In this document: one piece after another, positions 1 to 6,880 of the stretch | How positions within the stretch are numbered: the stretch's first letter is position 1 | Layout of the letters: each line of letters begins with the position of its first letter | Assembly (NCBI GenBank): GCA_002425685.1 | Contig: DIMS01000118.1 | Coordinates: 12,142-23,353, forward strand | Source: Synergistaceae bacterium UBA5560 | Lineage (GTDB): Bacteria > Synergistota > Synergistia > Synergistales > Aminiphilaceae | Length of the DNA: 11,212 nt | Direction of reading: 5' to 3' | The notes under the pieces: model-generated | Told to the model about the DNA's origin: nothing | Databases searched by the model: none | What the model saw: only the letters and a program-made list of their open reading frames with translations | Program-made: the position numbers and the translations under genes

Positions 1-18
1 CGGAGTCGCGGGGGGCAG

Positions 19-35
19 GGCCGGGGGGGCCGGCC
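19..35 (-). other. Small GC hairpin just after dctM stop
   Basis: A 6-bp perfect inverted repeat (GGCCGG / CCGGCC) with a five-base homopolymer loop abuts the dctM stop codon. No T-run follows it on the minus strand within the window, so it does not qualify as a standard intrinsic terminator. It may be part of a 3'-end structure or chance in a very GC-rich stretch. The window ends 18 bases beyond, so what follows dctM cannot be seen. Confidence 0.25.
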
Positions 36-1328
36 TCAGAGCACCTGCCCCATGAGTTCCGGAATCATCAGGGCCAGCCGGGGAAAGAGGATGGTCAGCG
101 CGATGGCTATTACCAGGGCCAGCACGAGCGGCAGGGATTCCCGGATGAGTTTCTCGAAGGGCGCCCGGCAGATCCCCTGGGCCACGTAGAGGTTCACCCC
201 CACGGGGGGCGTGATCATGCCCAGACAGAGGTTCATGGTCATCACCACGCCGAAGAGGATGGGACTGTACCCCACGGAGGTGACGATGGGCAGGAAGAGG
301 GGCGTGAAGAGCACCACGTTGGAAGTGGTGTCGATGAACATGCCCGTGATGAGGAGAAAACCCATGATGAGCGCCATGAGGACGACGGGATTGTTCGAGA
401 AGGAGAGCATGGTCTCCGCCAGGGTCTGGGGAATGCGCTCCATGGTGAGAAGCCGCCCGAAGGTGGTGGCGCCGCCGAGGATGAACATGGAGAGGCAGGA
501 GAGCACGCCCGCCTCCACGCAGGCGTCGAAGAGCTTTGGGAAATCGAGGCGCCGGTAGACGAAGAAGCCCACGATCAGGGCGTAGAAGCACCCCACCACC
601 GCGGCCTCCGTGGGAGTGAAGACGCCGCCGTAGATGCCGCCGAGGATGATGAAGGGGAGAAAGAGCGCCCATTTGGCCTTCCAGCACTGGGCGAGCACCC
701 ACAGTACGCCTCCCTGGCGTTCCTTGCCTGTGTAGCCCCGCCGGCCCGCGATGAACCGGTTCGTGAGAATGAGCAGAAGTCCCATGAGCAGCCCCGGCAG
801 GATGCCCGCGGCGAACATGCTCACCACGGACGTGCCGGCGATGACGCTGTAGATGATCATGGGGATGCTCGGCGGAATGACCGGGCCGATGGTGGCTCCC
901 GCGGCGACCACGGAGCCCGCGTAGGCGGGGTCGTAGCCGCGCTTGACCATGGCGGGGACGAGGATGACCCCCAGAGCGGCCACCACGGCGGGGCCGGACC
1001 CGGAGATGGCGGCGAAGATCATGCACGCCACGATGGTGGAGGCGCCGAGCCCGCCGGGCATGTTTCCCGTGACGGCGTCGCCCACGTTGATGATCTCCTC
1101 GGCGAGCCCGGACCGGGACATGAGGGTTCCCACGAGCATGAAGAAGGGAATCGCCATGAGCGGAAAGGAGTCGGCGGTGCTGATCATGGCCTGGGCGAGG
1201 AGCTGGATCATGGGGCTCCCCGGATAGAAGAGCACGAAGACCAGGGCGCACGAGGCGGCCATGGCGACGGCCACGGGAACGGAGAGGACGAGCAGGGCGA
1301 GGAGCGAGACCAGAAGCAGCGCAATCAT
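36..1328 (-). CDS. dctM: TRAP transporter large permease subunit (DctM family)
   Basis: Large membrane subunit of a TRAP (tripartite ATP-independent periplasmic) transporter, which moves a solute inward using an ion gradient, usually sodium. The 430-residue protein is almost wholly hydrophobic, with about a dozen predicted membrane segments, the usual DctM size. Family signatures are visible: FAAISGSGPA (about 105-114), GPVIPPSIPMIIYS (about 148-161), GGIYGGVFTPTEAA (about 230-243) and LGMITPPVGVNLYV (about 369-382). Start choice: a GTG at 1337 would overlap the dctQ stop by 8 bp, but its GGAAGG is only about 2 bases away. The ATG at 1328 has AGGCGG at about 8 bases and begins 1 bp after the dctQ stop, so it is preferred; either way the genes are translationally coupled. 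It is the last gene of the minus-strand operon. Substrate cannot be read from this subunit. Confidence 0.96.
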   Translation of the reverse strand: MIALLLVSLLALLVLSVPVAVAMAASCALVFVLFYPGSPMIQLLAQAMISTADSFPLMAIPFFMLVGTLMSRSGLAEEIINVGDAVTGNMPGGLGASTIVACMIFAAISGSGPAVVAALGVILVPAMVKRGYDPAYAGSVVAAGATIGPVIPPSIPMIIYSVIAGTSVVSMFAAGILPGLLMGLLLILTNRFIAGRRGYTGKERQGGVLWVLAQCWKAKWALFLPFIILGGIYGGVFTPTEAAVVGCFYALIVGFFVYRRLDFPKLFDACVEAGVLSCLSMFILGGATTFGRLLTMERIPQTLAETMLSFSNNPVVLMALIMGFLLITGMFIDTTSNVVLFTPLFLPIVTSVGYSPILFGVVMTMNLCLGMITPPVGVNLYVAQGICRAPFEKLIRESLPLVLALVIAIALTILFPRLALMIPELMGQVL

Positions 1329-1329
1329 G

Positions 1330-1830
1330 TCAGGCACCGCCTTCCGCGGCGGCGGAGTTCGCCCTGGCGGCCCGGAGCACCCGCTGGAGCGTGCGTACCG
1401 TGAGCCCCAGCATGCCGATGGTGCCCGCCATGTACATGGTCCACGTGGGAAGCCACGGAATGGAGGCGAAGACCTGATGCGTGCGGATCTGCATGAGCAC
1501 GGTCTTGAAGATGAGCCACCCCATGTAGACGCCGAAGCCCATGGTGAAGACGTCCGAGAAGAGGGCGATCAGGCGGGCCGGACGGGGCGGAAGGAACTGG
1601 ACGAGGGCGTCCACCTTCAGGTGGATTCCCTGCTTGGCGGCGAGGCTGATGCCTGTCATGGTGAGCCAGACGAAGCCGATGCGGGCGGACTGTTCCGCCC
1701 AGGAAAAGCTGAAGGAGAGGACGTAACGGCAGAAGACCTGGACGAGGAGCGTTCCCAGCATGAAGAGCATGACCGAGAAGAGCACGTACTCCTCCCACTT
1801 GTCGAGATGTGCGGCGATGGAGCGTTTCAT
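1330..1830 (-). CDS. dctQ: TRAP transporter small permease subunit (DctQ family)
   Basis: Small membrane subunit that pairs with DctM in the TRAP translocation complex. The 166-residue protein has four hydrophobic segments (roughly 15-36, 48-66, 88-110 and 132-152), the expected DctQ topology. It carries the typical stretch with Arg35-Tyr, Trp44-Ala-Glu46 and an IHLKVD motif near 69-74. Start choice: two in-frame ATGs lie at 1836 and 1830. The GGGGGGA ribosome binding sequence touches the first but sits about 7 bases before the second, so 1830 is taken; using 1836 adds only Met-Ser. Upstream, 206 bp with a strong hairpin separate it from dctP. Downstream, dctM begins at or within its stop codon. 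Basic and Ala-rich residues end the protein, which is common. Confidence 0.94.
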   Translation of the reverse strand: MKRSIAAHLDKWEEYVLFSVMLFMLGTLLVQVFCRYVLSFSFSWAEQSARIGFVWLTMTGISLAAKQGIHLKVDALVQFLPPRPARLIALFSDVFTMGFGVYMGWLIFKTVLMQIRTHQVFASIPWLPTWTMYMAGTIGMLGLTVRTLQRVLRAARANSAAAEGGA

Positions 1831-1856
1831 GGACATTCCCCCCGGTTTCGGAAATG

Positions 1857-1888
1857 CCGCGCCGGGGGAGTGGATTCCCCCGGCGCGG
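1857..1888 (-). other. Strong 12-bp hairpin between dctP and dctQ
   Basis: A perfect 12-bp inverted repeat (CCGCGCCGGGGG at 1857-1868 and CCCCCGGCGCGG at 1877-1888) encloses an 8-base loop. It lies in the operon interior, about 154 bases after the dctP stop and just before the dctQ ribosome binding site. No T-run follows on the minus strand, so a full stop of transcription is unlikely. Such intercistronic hairpins are known in binding-protein transport operons to protect the upstream mRNA and let the binding protein be made in excess over the permease. That role here is inference. Confidence 0.7.
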
Positions 1889-2042
1889 AGTCGCGGCCGC
1901 TCGGGATCGGCGGAAACGGTGCGGTGTCGTGTGTGCGTGTGCGCTGTACGGGCGACATGCGCGGCGAGTGTCGCCCGGAGCGCGAAAGGGGCCGAAGCAA
2001 CGGACGGCGTGGTGCGCCGGACCCGGGCCGCGAGGAGTTCTC

Positions 2043-3071
2043 CTAGAAATCGACCTCCCGGCCGAGTTCGGCGTAGATCTTCTCCACGTAGCCGTTCATC
2101 TGGGGCGCGTACTTCTTGTAGAGGGGGGCGAGCTTTTTCCGGAAGGCCTGTTTCTGCTCCGGCGTCAGCTCGATGATGACGTTCTTGCCGCTCTTCAGAA
2201 TGTCCGCCTTGAGTCCGTCGTTGATCTCTTCCTGCTTCTCCCGCTGCCATACCTTGGTCTCTTCCACGGCATCGAGGATGATCTTCTGCTGGTCCGGGGT
2301 GAGTTTGTCCCAGCTCACCTTGGAGAAGACCACCGGAAGCGGGCCGTAGAGGTGATCCGTCTCGATGATGTACTTCTGCACCGTGTGGAATCCGGAGTTG
2401 ACGATGTTCTGGTAGGGGTTCTCCTGGGCGTCGAGCACGCCCTGCTGGAGGCTCGTGAGCACTTCCGAGAAGGCCATGGGGATGGCGCTGGCGCCCAGCA
2501 TGTTCCATGCCTCGATGTGGAGCGGATTCTCCATGACCCGGATCTTCAGGCCCTTGAGGTCGTCGGGGGTGTGAATCTCCCGGTTTGCCGTGGTCTCCCG
2601 GAAGCCCTGGGACCACCAGGAGATGATCTTCACGCCCGAGCTCTCCACCGATGCGGCCACTTCCTGTCCCACGGGGCCGTCGAGGACTTTTTCCGCCTGG
2701 GCGCGGTTTTCGAAGAGATAGAAGAGGTCGAAGACCTTCGTCTTGTCCGTGAAGCCCCCCAGGGCGGGAAGGGCGGGAAGGGCCATGTCCAGGGCGCCGA
2801 TCTGCAGGGACTCGATCATCTCGCGGTTGCCGCCCACCTGGCCGTTGGGAAAGATCTGCAGGGTGATCGTGCCGCCGGATTTCTCCTTGAGCAGTTCCGC
2901 GAACTTCACCGAGCCCAGGTGTTCACCCCCGGTTTCGGTGACCACGTGGCCGATGCGCAGGACCAGCGTGTCGGCCGCCAGGGCGCAGGTGCCCAAAAAG
3001 AGCGCGGACAGCAGGGTGACGCAGGCGACGCAGAACCGTGTGGACAGAAACCGTGCCTTTCTTGCTTTCAT
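2043..3071 (-). CDS. dctP: TRAP transporter solute-binding protein (DctP family)
   Basis: Extracytoplasmic substrate-binding protein of the TRAP transporter. The 342-residue length is normal. Residues 1-33 form a signal peptide: basic start (MKARKAR), hydrophobic core and an Ala-Leu-Ala-Ala cleavage region, giving a mature protein from about Ala33 or Asp34. The family pattern LRIGHVVTETGGEHLGS opens the mature chain. FPNGQVGGNREMIESLQIG lies near 74-92, and GLKIRV near 174-179 carries Arg178, the position equivalent to the arginine that salt-bridges the ligand carboxylate in characterised TRAP proteins. A QENPY motif sits at 216-220. The ligand is therefore probably a carboxylate, but its identity is not evident. 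The ATG has AGGAGG about 11 bases upstream with a closer GAGG. It follows the dehydrogenase gene by 174 bp. Confidence 0.96.
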   Translation of the reverse strand: MKARKARFLSTRFCVACVTLLSALFLGTCALAADTLVLRIGHVVTETGGEHLGSVKFAELLKEKSGGTITLQIFPNGQVGGNREMIESLQIGALDMALPALPALGGFTDKTKVFDLFYLFENRAQAEKVLDGPVGQEVAASVESSGVKIISWWSQGFRETTANREIHTPDDLKGLKIRVMENPLHIEAWNMLGASAIPMAFSEVLTSLQQGVLDAQENPYQNIVNSGFHTVQKYIIETDHLYGPLPVVFSKVSWDKLTPDQQKIILDAVEETKVWQREKQEEINDGLKADILKSGKNVIIELTPEQKQAFRKKLAPLYKKYAPQMNGYVEKIYAELGREVDF

Positions 3072-3245
3072 CTTTCCTCTACCTCCTTCATGATGGTGGT
3101 GCTCTTCTCTCGTGTCCCGAGCACATCCGAATGAAGCCTGGCGAGCGGTGACCGCGCCGGTGCGGCTACGTCTCCGACGGGTGGTGCGGAACGGGCCGGT
3201 GCGGGTGGCGCCTTTCCTGGGGCGGCCTTTTCCGCCGGAGGATTC

Positions 3246-4247
3246 CTACGAGGCCGTTCTCTCCCGAAGAGCCGAAAGCACCTCTCTGTTGACCAGATTT
3301 CTGGGGCGTCCCTCCCTGAAGAATCGCACCACCTCCTCCGCCGCCTTCACCCGCAGCTCCGGAATGGCTGCGTCGGAGTTCCACGCCGCATGGGGCGTGA
3401 TGACCAGGTTAGGGAGCGTGAGCAGCCGGGGGGTTCCTCGGGGAGGCTCCTCCCGGAGAACGTCCAGCGCCGCTCCGGCGATGATTCCCGAGGTCAGGGC
3501 CTCGTGAAGGTCGTCGTCCGCGATGAGCGCTCCCCGGGCGGTGTTGATGAGATAGGCGCTGCGCTTCATGCAGGCCAGCGTCTCCCGGTTGATGATTCCC
3601 TCCGTCTCGGGCGTGAGGGGCACGTGGAGAGAGACCACGTCCGCCTCGGAGAGAAACGCCCGCAGGTCCGTGCGGCGCTCGATGCCCTCGGCCCGGAAGG
3701 CCTCTTCCGGAACGAAGGGGTCGTAGCCGAGGAGGCGCATGCCGAAGGAGGCCGCCCGCCGCCCCGTCATGCGGCCGATGCCGCCGCACCCGAGGAGGCC
3801 GAAGGTCTTCCCCTGGAGGCGCGGCACGGGGTCCGCCACGGTCATGTCCCAGCCGCCGGACTTGACCTGCCGGTCCAGCAGGCCCACCTTGCGGGTGATC
3901 TCGAGAAAGAGGGCCAGCACGTGGTCCGCCACTTCCTCCTGGCAGTAGTCGGGCACATTGCAGACCATGATGCCCTTTTTCGTCGCCGTAGGCAAATCCA
4001 CCGTGTTGGTTCCGATGCCCATGCGAACCAGAAGCCGGCACCGCTCGAAGTGTTCCAGATACTCCCTGCCCATGGGCGTGAAGAGCACCATGAGGGCGTC
4101 GCAGTCGCGTCCCTCCCGGCAGATCTCCTCCGGCGTGCCTCCCCTGGAGAGGATGAGTTCCGCGTCCAGCCCGTCCCGGATGATTTTTTCCTCGATGGTG
4201 GTGTCGGGCCAGGTCTTGTCCGTCATGAAGATTTTGAATTTCGCCAT
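3246..4247 (-). CDS. D-isomer-specific 2-hydroxyacid dehydrogenase, NAD-dependent
   Basis: Cytoplasmic NAD-dependent enzyme that interconverts 2-oxo acids and D-2-hydroxy acids. The 333-residue protein has the full family layout. The nucleotide-binding GLLGCGGIGR gives GxGxxG at about 153-158, and Asp176 in GYDPF suits NAD rather than NADP. The catalytic set is complete: Arg238 in NTARGALI, Glu267 in REEPP and His286 in TPHAAW. Relatives include phosphoglycerate, glycerate/hydroxypyruvate and CtBP-like dehydrogenases; there is no C-terminal ACT domain, so a long-form SerA is excluded. The exact substrate is unknown. Start choice: GTG at 4253 has AAGGA only about 3 bases upstream, while the ATG at 4247 has it at about 9, so the ATG is used. 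It lies 86 bp downstream of the nitrilase and 174 bp upstream of dctP, suggesting it acts on the imported acid or its product. Confidence 0.93.
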   Translation of the reverse strand: MAKFKIFMTDKTWPDTTIEEKIIRDGLDAELILSRGGTPEEICREGRDCDALMVLFTPMGREYLEHFERCRLLVRMGIGTNTVDLPTATKKGIMVCNVPDYCQEEVADHVLALFLEITRKVGLLDRQVKSGGWDMTVADPVPRLQGKTFGLLGCGGIGRMTGRRAASFGMRLLGYDPFVPEEAFRAEGIERRTDLRAFLSEADVVSLHVPLTPETEGIINRETLACMKRSAYLINTARGALIADDDLHEALTSGIIAGAALDVLREEPPRGTPRLLTLPNLVITPHAAWNSDAAIPELRVKAAEEVVRFFREGRPRNLVNREVLSALRERTAS

Positions 4248-4333
4248 GGTCACCTGTCCTTCCGAAAGTGTCGGGATGCTTTGTGTCGTGTCGGCAAACC
4301 TCGTGTCCTTGTGGGGACGTGCCGCGCCGCCGG

Positions 4334-5128
4334 TCAGTTTCCGTAGAGTTCGGGGCGGCGCATGCGGAACACCTGCAGATGGTCCCGGATGCCCTCCACC
4401 GTGGAGGGGTCGATGGTGACGAACGCGCCTTCCTCCTCTTCACCGCCCTCGTGGAGGGTCTTTCCCCAGGGGTCGAACACGAGGGACGTGCCGCCGAAGA
4501 GCGTCTCCTTCGAGGTACCCACCCGATTGCAGGCCACGACGTACATCATGTTCTCGATGGACCGGGCGCGGAGGAGCGCCTTCCAGTGGTCGATGCGGAT
4601 CTTGGGCCACTCGGCGGAGACGAAGAGTACCTGCGCGCCCTGGAGGGCGTAGCGCCGCGTCCACTCGCAGAAGCGGATGTCGTAGCAGATGACGCACCCC
4701 GCGGTGACGCCGTCCAGGTCGAAGAGGCATTCCGCGCTCCCCGCCCGGAGATAGCGGGGCTCGTCCATGAGGGGAATGAGGTGGGCCTTGTCGTAAGTGG
4801 CCACGAGCAGTCCCCTGGGGTCCACCACCTGGGCGCGGTTCACCGCCCCCTTCGTCGTTCCGGCGAGAACGGACCCTCCGACGAACCAGACCCCGTATCT
4901 TCGGGCCAGATCTCCCAGAAAGACCGCAGCGCCGCTTCCCTCGGGGTCCGCGAGTGTTTCCGCGTCCTCCAGGGCGTACCCCACGTCCCAGATCTCCGGA
5001 AGCACGATCACCGTCGGCTCCACGGCCTTTTCTGCGCAATGGCGTTCCATCCACTGCGTCACCTTCCGCCGGTTCGCCTCGCGATTGCCGAGAGTGATGT
5101 CGAGTTGGGCGATCCCTACGCGCAGCAT
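4334..5128 (-). CDS. Nitrilase-superfamily carbon-nitrogen hydrolase, omega-amidase-like
   Basis: Cytoplasmic amidase of the nitrilase superfamily. The 264-residue size is that of single-domain Nit2/YafV/MtnU-type enzymes. The Glu-Lys-Cys triad is visible: Glu45 in VLPEIWD, Lys114 in YDKAHLIP and Cys148 in VICYDIRFCEW. The later stretch SAEWPKIRIDHWKALLRARS followed by IENMMYVVACNRVG closely resembles the omega-amidase subgroup, which removes ammonia from 2-oxo acid amides such as 2-oxoglutaramate or 2-oxosuccinamate. Substrate assignment is inference from that resemblance. The ATG at 5128 is fixed by a very strong AAGGAGGG about 5 bases upstream and by homology starting at LRVGIAQLD; an in-frame extension to 5320 has no family similarity and would run into the promoter. 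It is the first gene of the operon leading to the TRAP transporter. Confidence 0.9.
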   Translation of the reverse strand: MLRVGIAQLDITLGNREANRRKVTQWMERHCAEKAVEPTVIVLPEIWDVGYALEDAETLADPEGSGAAVFLGDLARRYGVWFVGGSVLAGTTKGAVNRAQVVDPRGLLVATYDKAHLIPLMDEPRYLRAGSAECLFDLDGVTAGCVICYDIRFCEWTRRYALQGAQVLFVSAEWPKIRIDHWKALLRARSIENMMYVVACNRVGTSKETLFGGTSLVFDPWGKTLHEGGEEEEGAFVTIDPSTVEGIRDHLQVFRMRRPELYGN

Positions 5129-5159
5129 GGTGTCCCTCCTTGTCGTTTCTGAAGAAAAT

Positions 5160-5212
5160 GAGTCGAAGAAAACGGGTCGAGAAAACGGATCGAAAAAAAG
5201 GGTCGAGAACGG
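5160..5212 (-). repeat. Four 13-14-nt tandem repeats in the nitrilase 5' leader
   Basis: Four consecutive units occupy 5160-5173, 5174-5186, 5187-5199 and 5200-5212. On the plus strand the core is GGGTCGAGAAAAC with variants; on the transcribed minus strand they are pyrimidine-rich (GTTTTCTCGACCC type). They lie in the predicted untranslated leader between the promoter and the ribosome binding site. A weaker related unit (CTGAAGAAAAT) directly follows toward the start codon. Function unknown: they could bind a protein or unfold the leader, or be a slippage product. Confidence 0.6.
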
Positions 5213-5291
5213 CGTGACGACGAGTCGGAGGAAGTGCCGGAAGATTCCGGGCCTTTGCGGACCCGTCGCGGAAGATCCGTCCCCTCGGAAG

Positions 5292-5320
5292 AGAATAATT
5301 GGCATACCAAAAATTGTCAA
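5292..5320 (-). promoter_or_regulatory. Leftward sigma-70-type promoter of the nitrilase-TRAP operon
   Basis: Read on the minus strand, TTGACA (5320-5315) and TATTCT (5297-5292) are separated by exactly 17 bases. The -35 is a perfect consensus and the -10 matches five of six positions. Transcription would start near 5285, giving a leader of about 157 nt before the nitrilase ATG. One palindromic box fills the spacer and another abuts the -35, as expected for a promoter under repression. Confidence 0.8.
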
Positions 5321-5350
5321 GGCATGCCAAATTGATATTTGGTAGACCGT
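5299..5350. promoter_or_regulatory. Three operator-like palindromes at 20-bp spacing
   Basis: Three related boxes have cores at 5301-5308 (GGCATACC), 5321-5328 (GGCATGCC, a perfect palindrome) and 5341-5348 (GGTAGACC), each starting exactly 20 bp after the last. Their flanks tend toward the form TTGGYATRCCAA. Twenty bp is about two helical turns, so bound proteins would lie on the same DNA face. Box 1 occupies the spacer of the leftward promoter, box 2 adjoins its -35, and box 3 is upstream. The TTGGTATNCCAA shape resembles sites of GntR-family regulators of the FadR/FCD type, but no GntR gene lies in this window. Confidence 0.7.
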
Positions 5351-5402
5351 TTGAAAAGCCGTCCGGTCGATTTTCGCGCTGCGGGCAGGACACAGGGGCG
5401 TA

Positions 5403-5431
5403 TTGACAAAAAATCATTCATTCGATATTGT
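5403..5431 (+). promoter_or_regulatory. Rightward sigma-70-type promoter of gltS
   Basis: TTGACA at 5403-5408 and TATTGT at 5426-5431 are 17 bases apart, on the plus strand, about 70 bases before the gltS start. The start of transcription would fall near 5438, inside the first dyad described below. The local sequence is AT-rich compared with its GC-rich surroundings, which supports a genuine promoter. Confidence 0.75.
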
Positions 5432-5477
5432 TCAGTGAACGAATATATTCATTCACGAATTGGTCGTGTATGAATAT
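5416..5477. promoter_or_regulatory. 31-bp imperfect tandem duplication with two dyads over the gltS promoter
   Basis: Units 5416-5446 and 5447-5477 both begin ATTCATTC and end GAATAT, and match at about 20 of 31 positions. Two dyads overlap them. The first (about 5425-5446) has ATATT-GTTCA, a central G, then TGAAC and AATAT after a one-base bulge, and covers the -10 and probable start site. The second has 14-bp arms at 5445-5458 and 5464-5477 with one mismatch and a 5-base loop; in RNA it would form a hairpin near the 5' end of the gltS message. Likely a two-site operator, with an RNA hairpin as the alternative for the second. Confidence 0.6.
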
Positions 5478-5503
5478 TCGCGGGAGACCGGGGTGGAAAG
5501 GGG

Positions 5504-6880
5504 ATGACGTGTGTGGACTTTTCTCCGTGGGTATTGTTCGTGGATCTGGGTATCGCATCGGGACTCATTCTTCTGGGGCAACTGATCAGGGCGAAGGTGC
5601 GCTTCGTGCAGGAGCTGTTTCTGCCGGCAAGCCTTCTCGCGGGGTTTCTGGGCTTGGCCTTCGGGCCGAACGGACTCGGCTATCTGCCGTTTTCGGGGAA
5701 TATCGGCGTCTATCCGGGCATTCTGATCGCGCTCGTCTTCGGGGCGCTGCCGCTGGCGTCGGAGAAGGCACCGTTCCGTGAGATCTTCGACCGGGTGGGC
5801 AACCTCTGGGCCTACTCACAGGTGGGCATGATCCTCCAGTGGGGCATCGGCGCCCTCTTCGGTATGTTCATTCTGGGAGGGGTGTGGAAGGATCTCAATC
5901 CCGCCTTCGGCCTCATGCTCGCCAGCGGATTCGCCGGAGGGCACGGCACCGCGGCGGCCATCGGCGCTGCCTTCAAGGGGCTGGGCTGGGAGGACGCGGG
6001 AACGCTCGCCATGACCTCCGCCACGGTGGGGGTGGTGAGCGCGGTGGTGGGGGGCCTGATTCTCGCCAAGTGGGGTTCCCGGAGGGGGTACTCGCATTTC
6101 CTCACCACCTTCGACGACATGCCGACGGAGCTGAAGACCGGCCTTATTCCTCCGGATCGGCGCCATCCCGGCGGGTTCGACACGGTCTCCTCCATCTCGA
6201 TCGACCCCGTTGCGTTCCATCTCGCTCTCATCTTCCTCGCTTCCCTGGGCGGGTACTACCTCAGCAAGCTCGCCGGGGCGTACATTCCCAAGGTCAGCCT
6301 TCCCGTGTTCAGCTGCGCGTTCGTGGTGGGCATCGTGATGAACCGCGTACTTCAGGGGACCGGTGCCTCGACCTACGTGGACAAGAAGACCATGGGGCGG
6401 CTCAGCGGTACCTTCACGGATCTTCTGGTGGCCTTCGGAATCGCCTCCATCAAGCTTCCGGTGGTGATCAAGTACGCACTTCCCCTGGCGTGCCTCTTCG
6501 TCTTCGGCATTGTCTACTGCCTGTTCATCTTCTCCTGGCTGACGCCGCGGATCATCCGCTCCTACTGGTTCGAGAAGGGGCTGTTCACCTGGGGGTGGAT
6601 GACGGGAACCATGGCCATGGGCATCGCGCTGCTCCGCATCGTCGATCCGGAGCTGAAAAGCAAGGCCCTCGACGATTTCGCCTTCGCCTATCTGCCCATC
6701 GCTCCCGTGGAGATTCTGGTGGTTTCCTTCTCGCCGGTGCTCTTTGTGGAGGGGAAGGGGCTGTACTTCATCGGTGCCTGTGTCGCCTACGGACTCGCGG
6801 TGTGGCTCTTCGCCGCGGCCAAGGGGTGGTTCCATCTGAAGCCCAATGAAAAGAAGGTGACACTGGAGCGGCTTTCCTGA
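5504..6880 (+). CDS. gltS: Sodium/glutamate symporter family protein (GltS)
   Basis: Integral membrane carrier of the GltS family, which imports glutamate with sodium. The 458-residue protein is hydrophobic with about ten or more membrane segments and an inverted-repeat fold signature: SGFAGGHGTAAA at about 141-152 and WGWMTGTMAMGIALLRI at about 364-379, the paired glycine-rich re-entrant motifs of the two halves. It is somewhat longer than E. coli GltS (401 residues), the extra length lying mainly in the central cytoplasmic region around 190-230 and at the C-terminus. Start choice: ATG at 5504 has GGGTGG about 7 bases upstream; a GTG at 5513 preceded by AAAGGGG at about 9 bases is a real alternative and would shorten it by three residues. 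It is transcribed alone from its own promoter, divergent from the TRAP operon. Glutamate as substrate is the family expectation; a related dicarboxylic amino acid is possible. Confidence 0.92.
   Translation: MTCVDFSPWVLFVDLGIASGLILLGQLIRAKVRFVQELFLPASLLAGFLGLAFGPNGLGYLPFSGNIGVYPGILIALVFGALPLASEKAPFREIFDRVGNLWAYSQVGMILQWGIGALFGMFILGGVWKDLNPAFGLMLASGFAGGHGTAAAIGAAFKGLGWEDAGTLAMTSATVGVVSAVVGGLILAKWGSRRGYSHFLTTFDDMPTELKTGLIPPDRRHPGGFDTVSSISIDPVAFHLALIFLASLGGYYLSKLAGAYIPKVSLPVFSCAFVVGIVMNRVLQGTGASTYVDKKTMGRLSGTFTDLLVAFGIASIKLPVVIKYALPLACLFVFGIVYCLFIFSWLTPRIIRSYWFEKGLFTWGWMTGTMAMGIALLRIVDPELKSKALDDFAFAYLPIAPVEILVVSFSPVLFVEGKGLYFIGACVAYGLAVWLFAAAKGWFHLKPNEKKVTLERLS

Noticed and set aside
1809..3134. 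Long plus-strand open frame (441 codons) opposite dctP and dctQ
   Set aside because: It is antisense to well-supported TRAP genes, its translation has no family character, and long shadow frames are expected opposite GC-rich genes.
5160..5212. CRISPR-like array
   Set aside because: Units are directly adjacent with no spacers, far shorter than CRISPR repeats, and no cas gene is present; the same applies to the pentamer tracts.
5129..5320. N-terminal extension of the nitrilase to 5320
   Set aside because: It would cover the tandem repeats and reach into the promoter; the AAGGAGGG site clearly sets the start at 5128.
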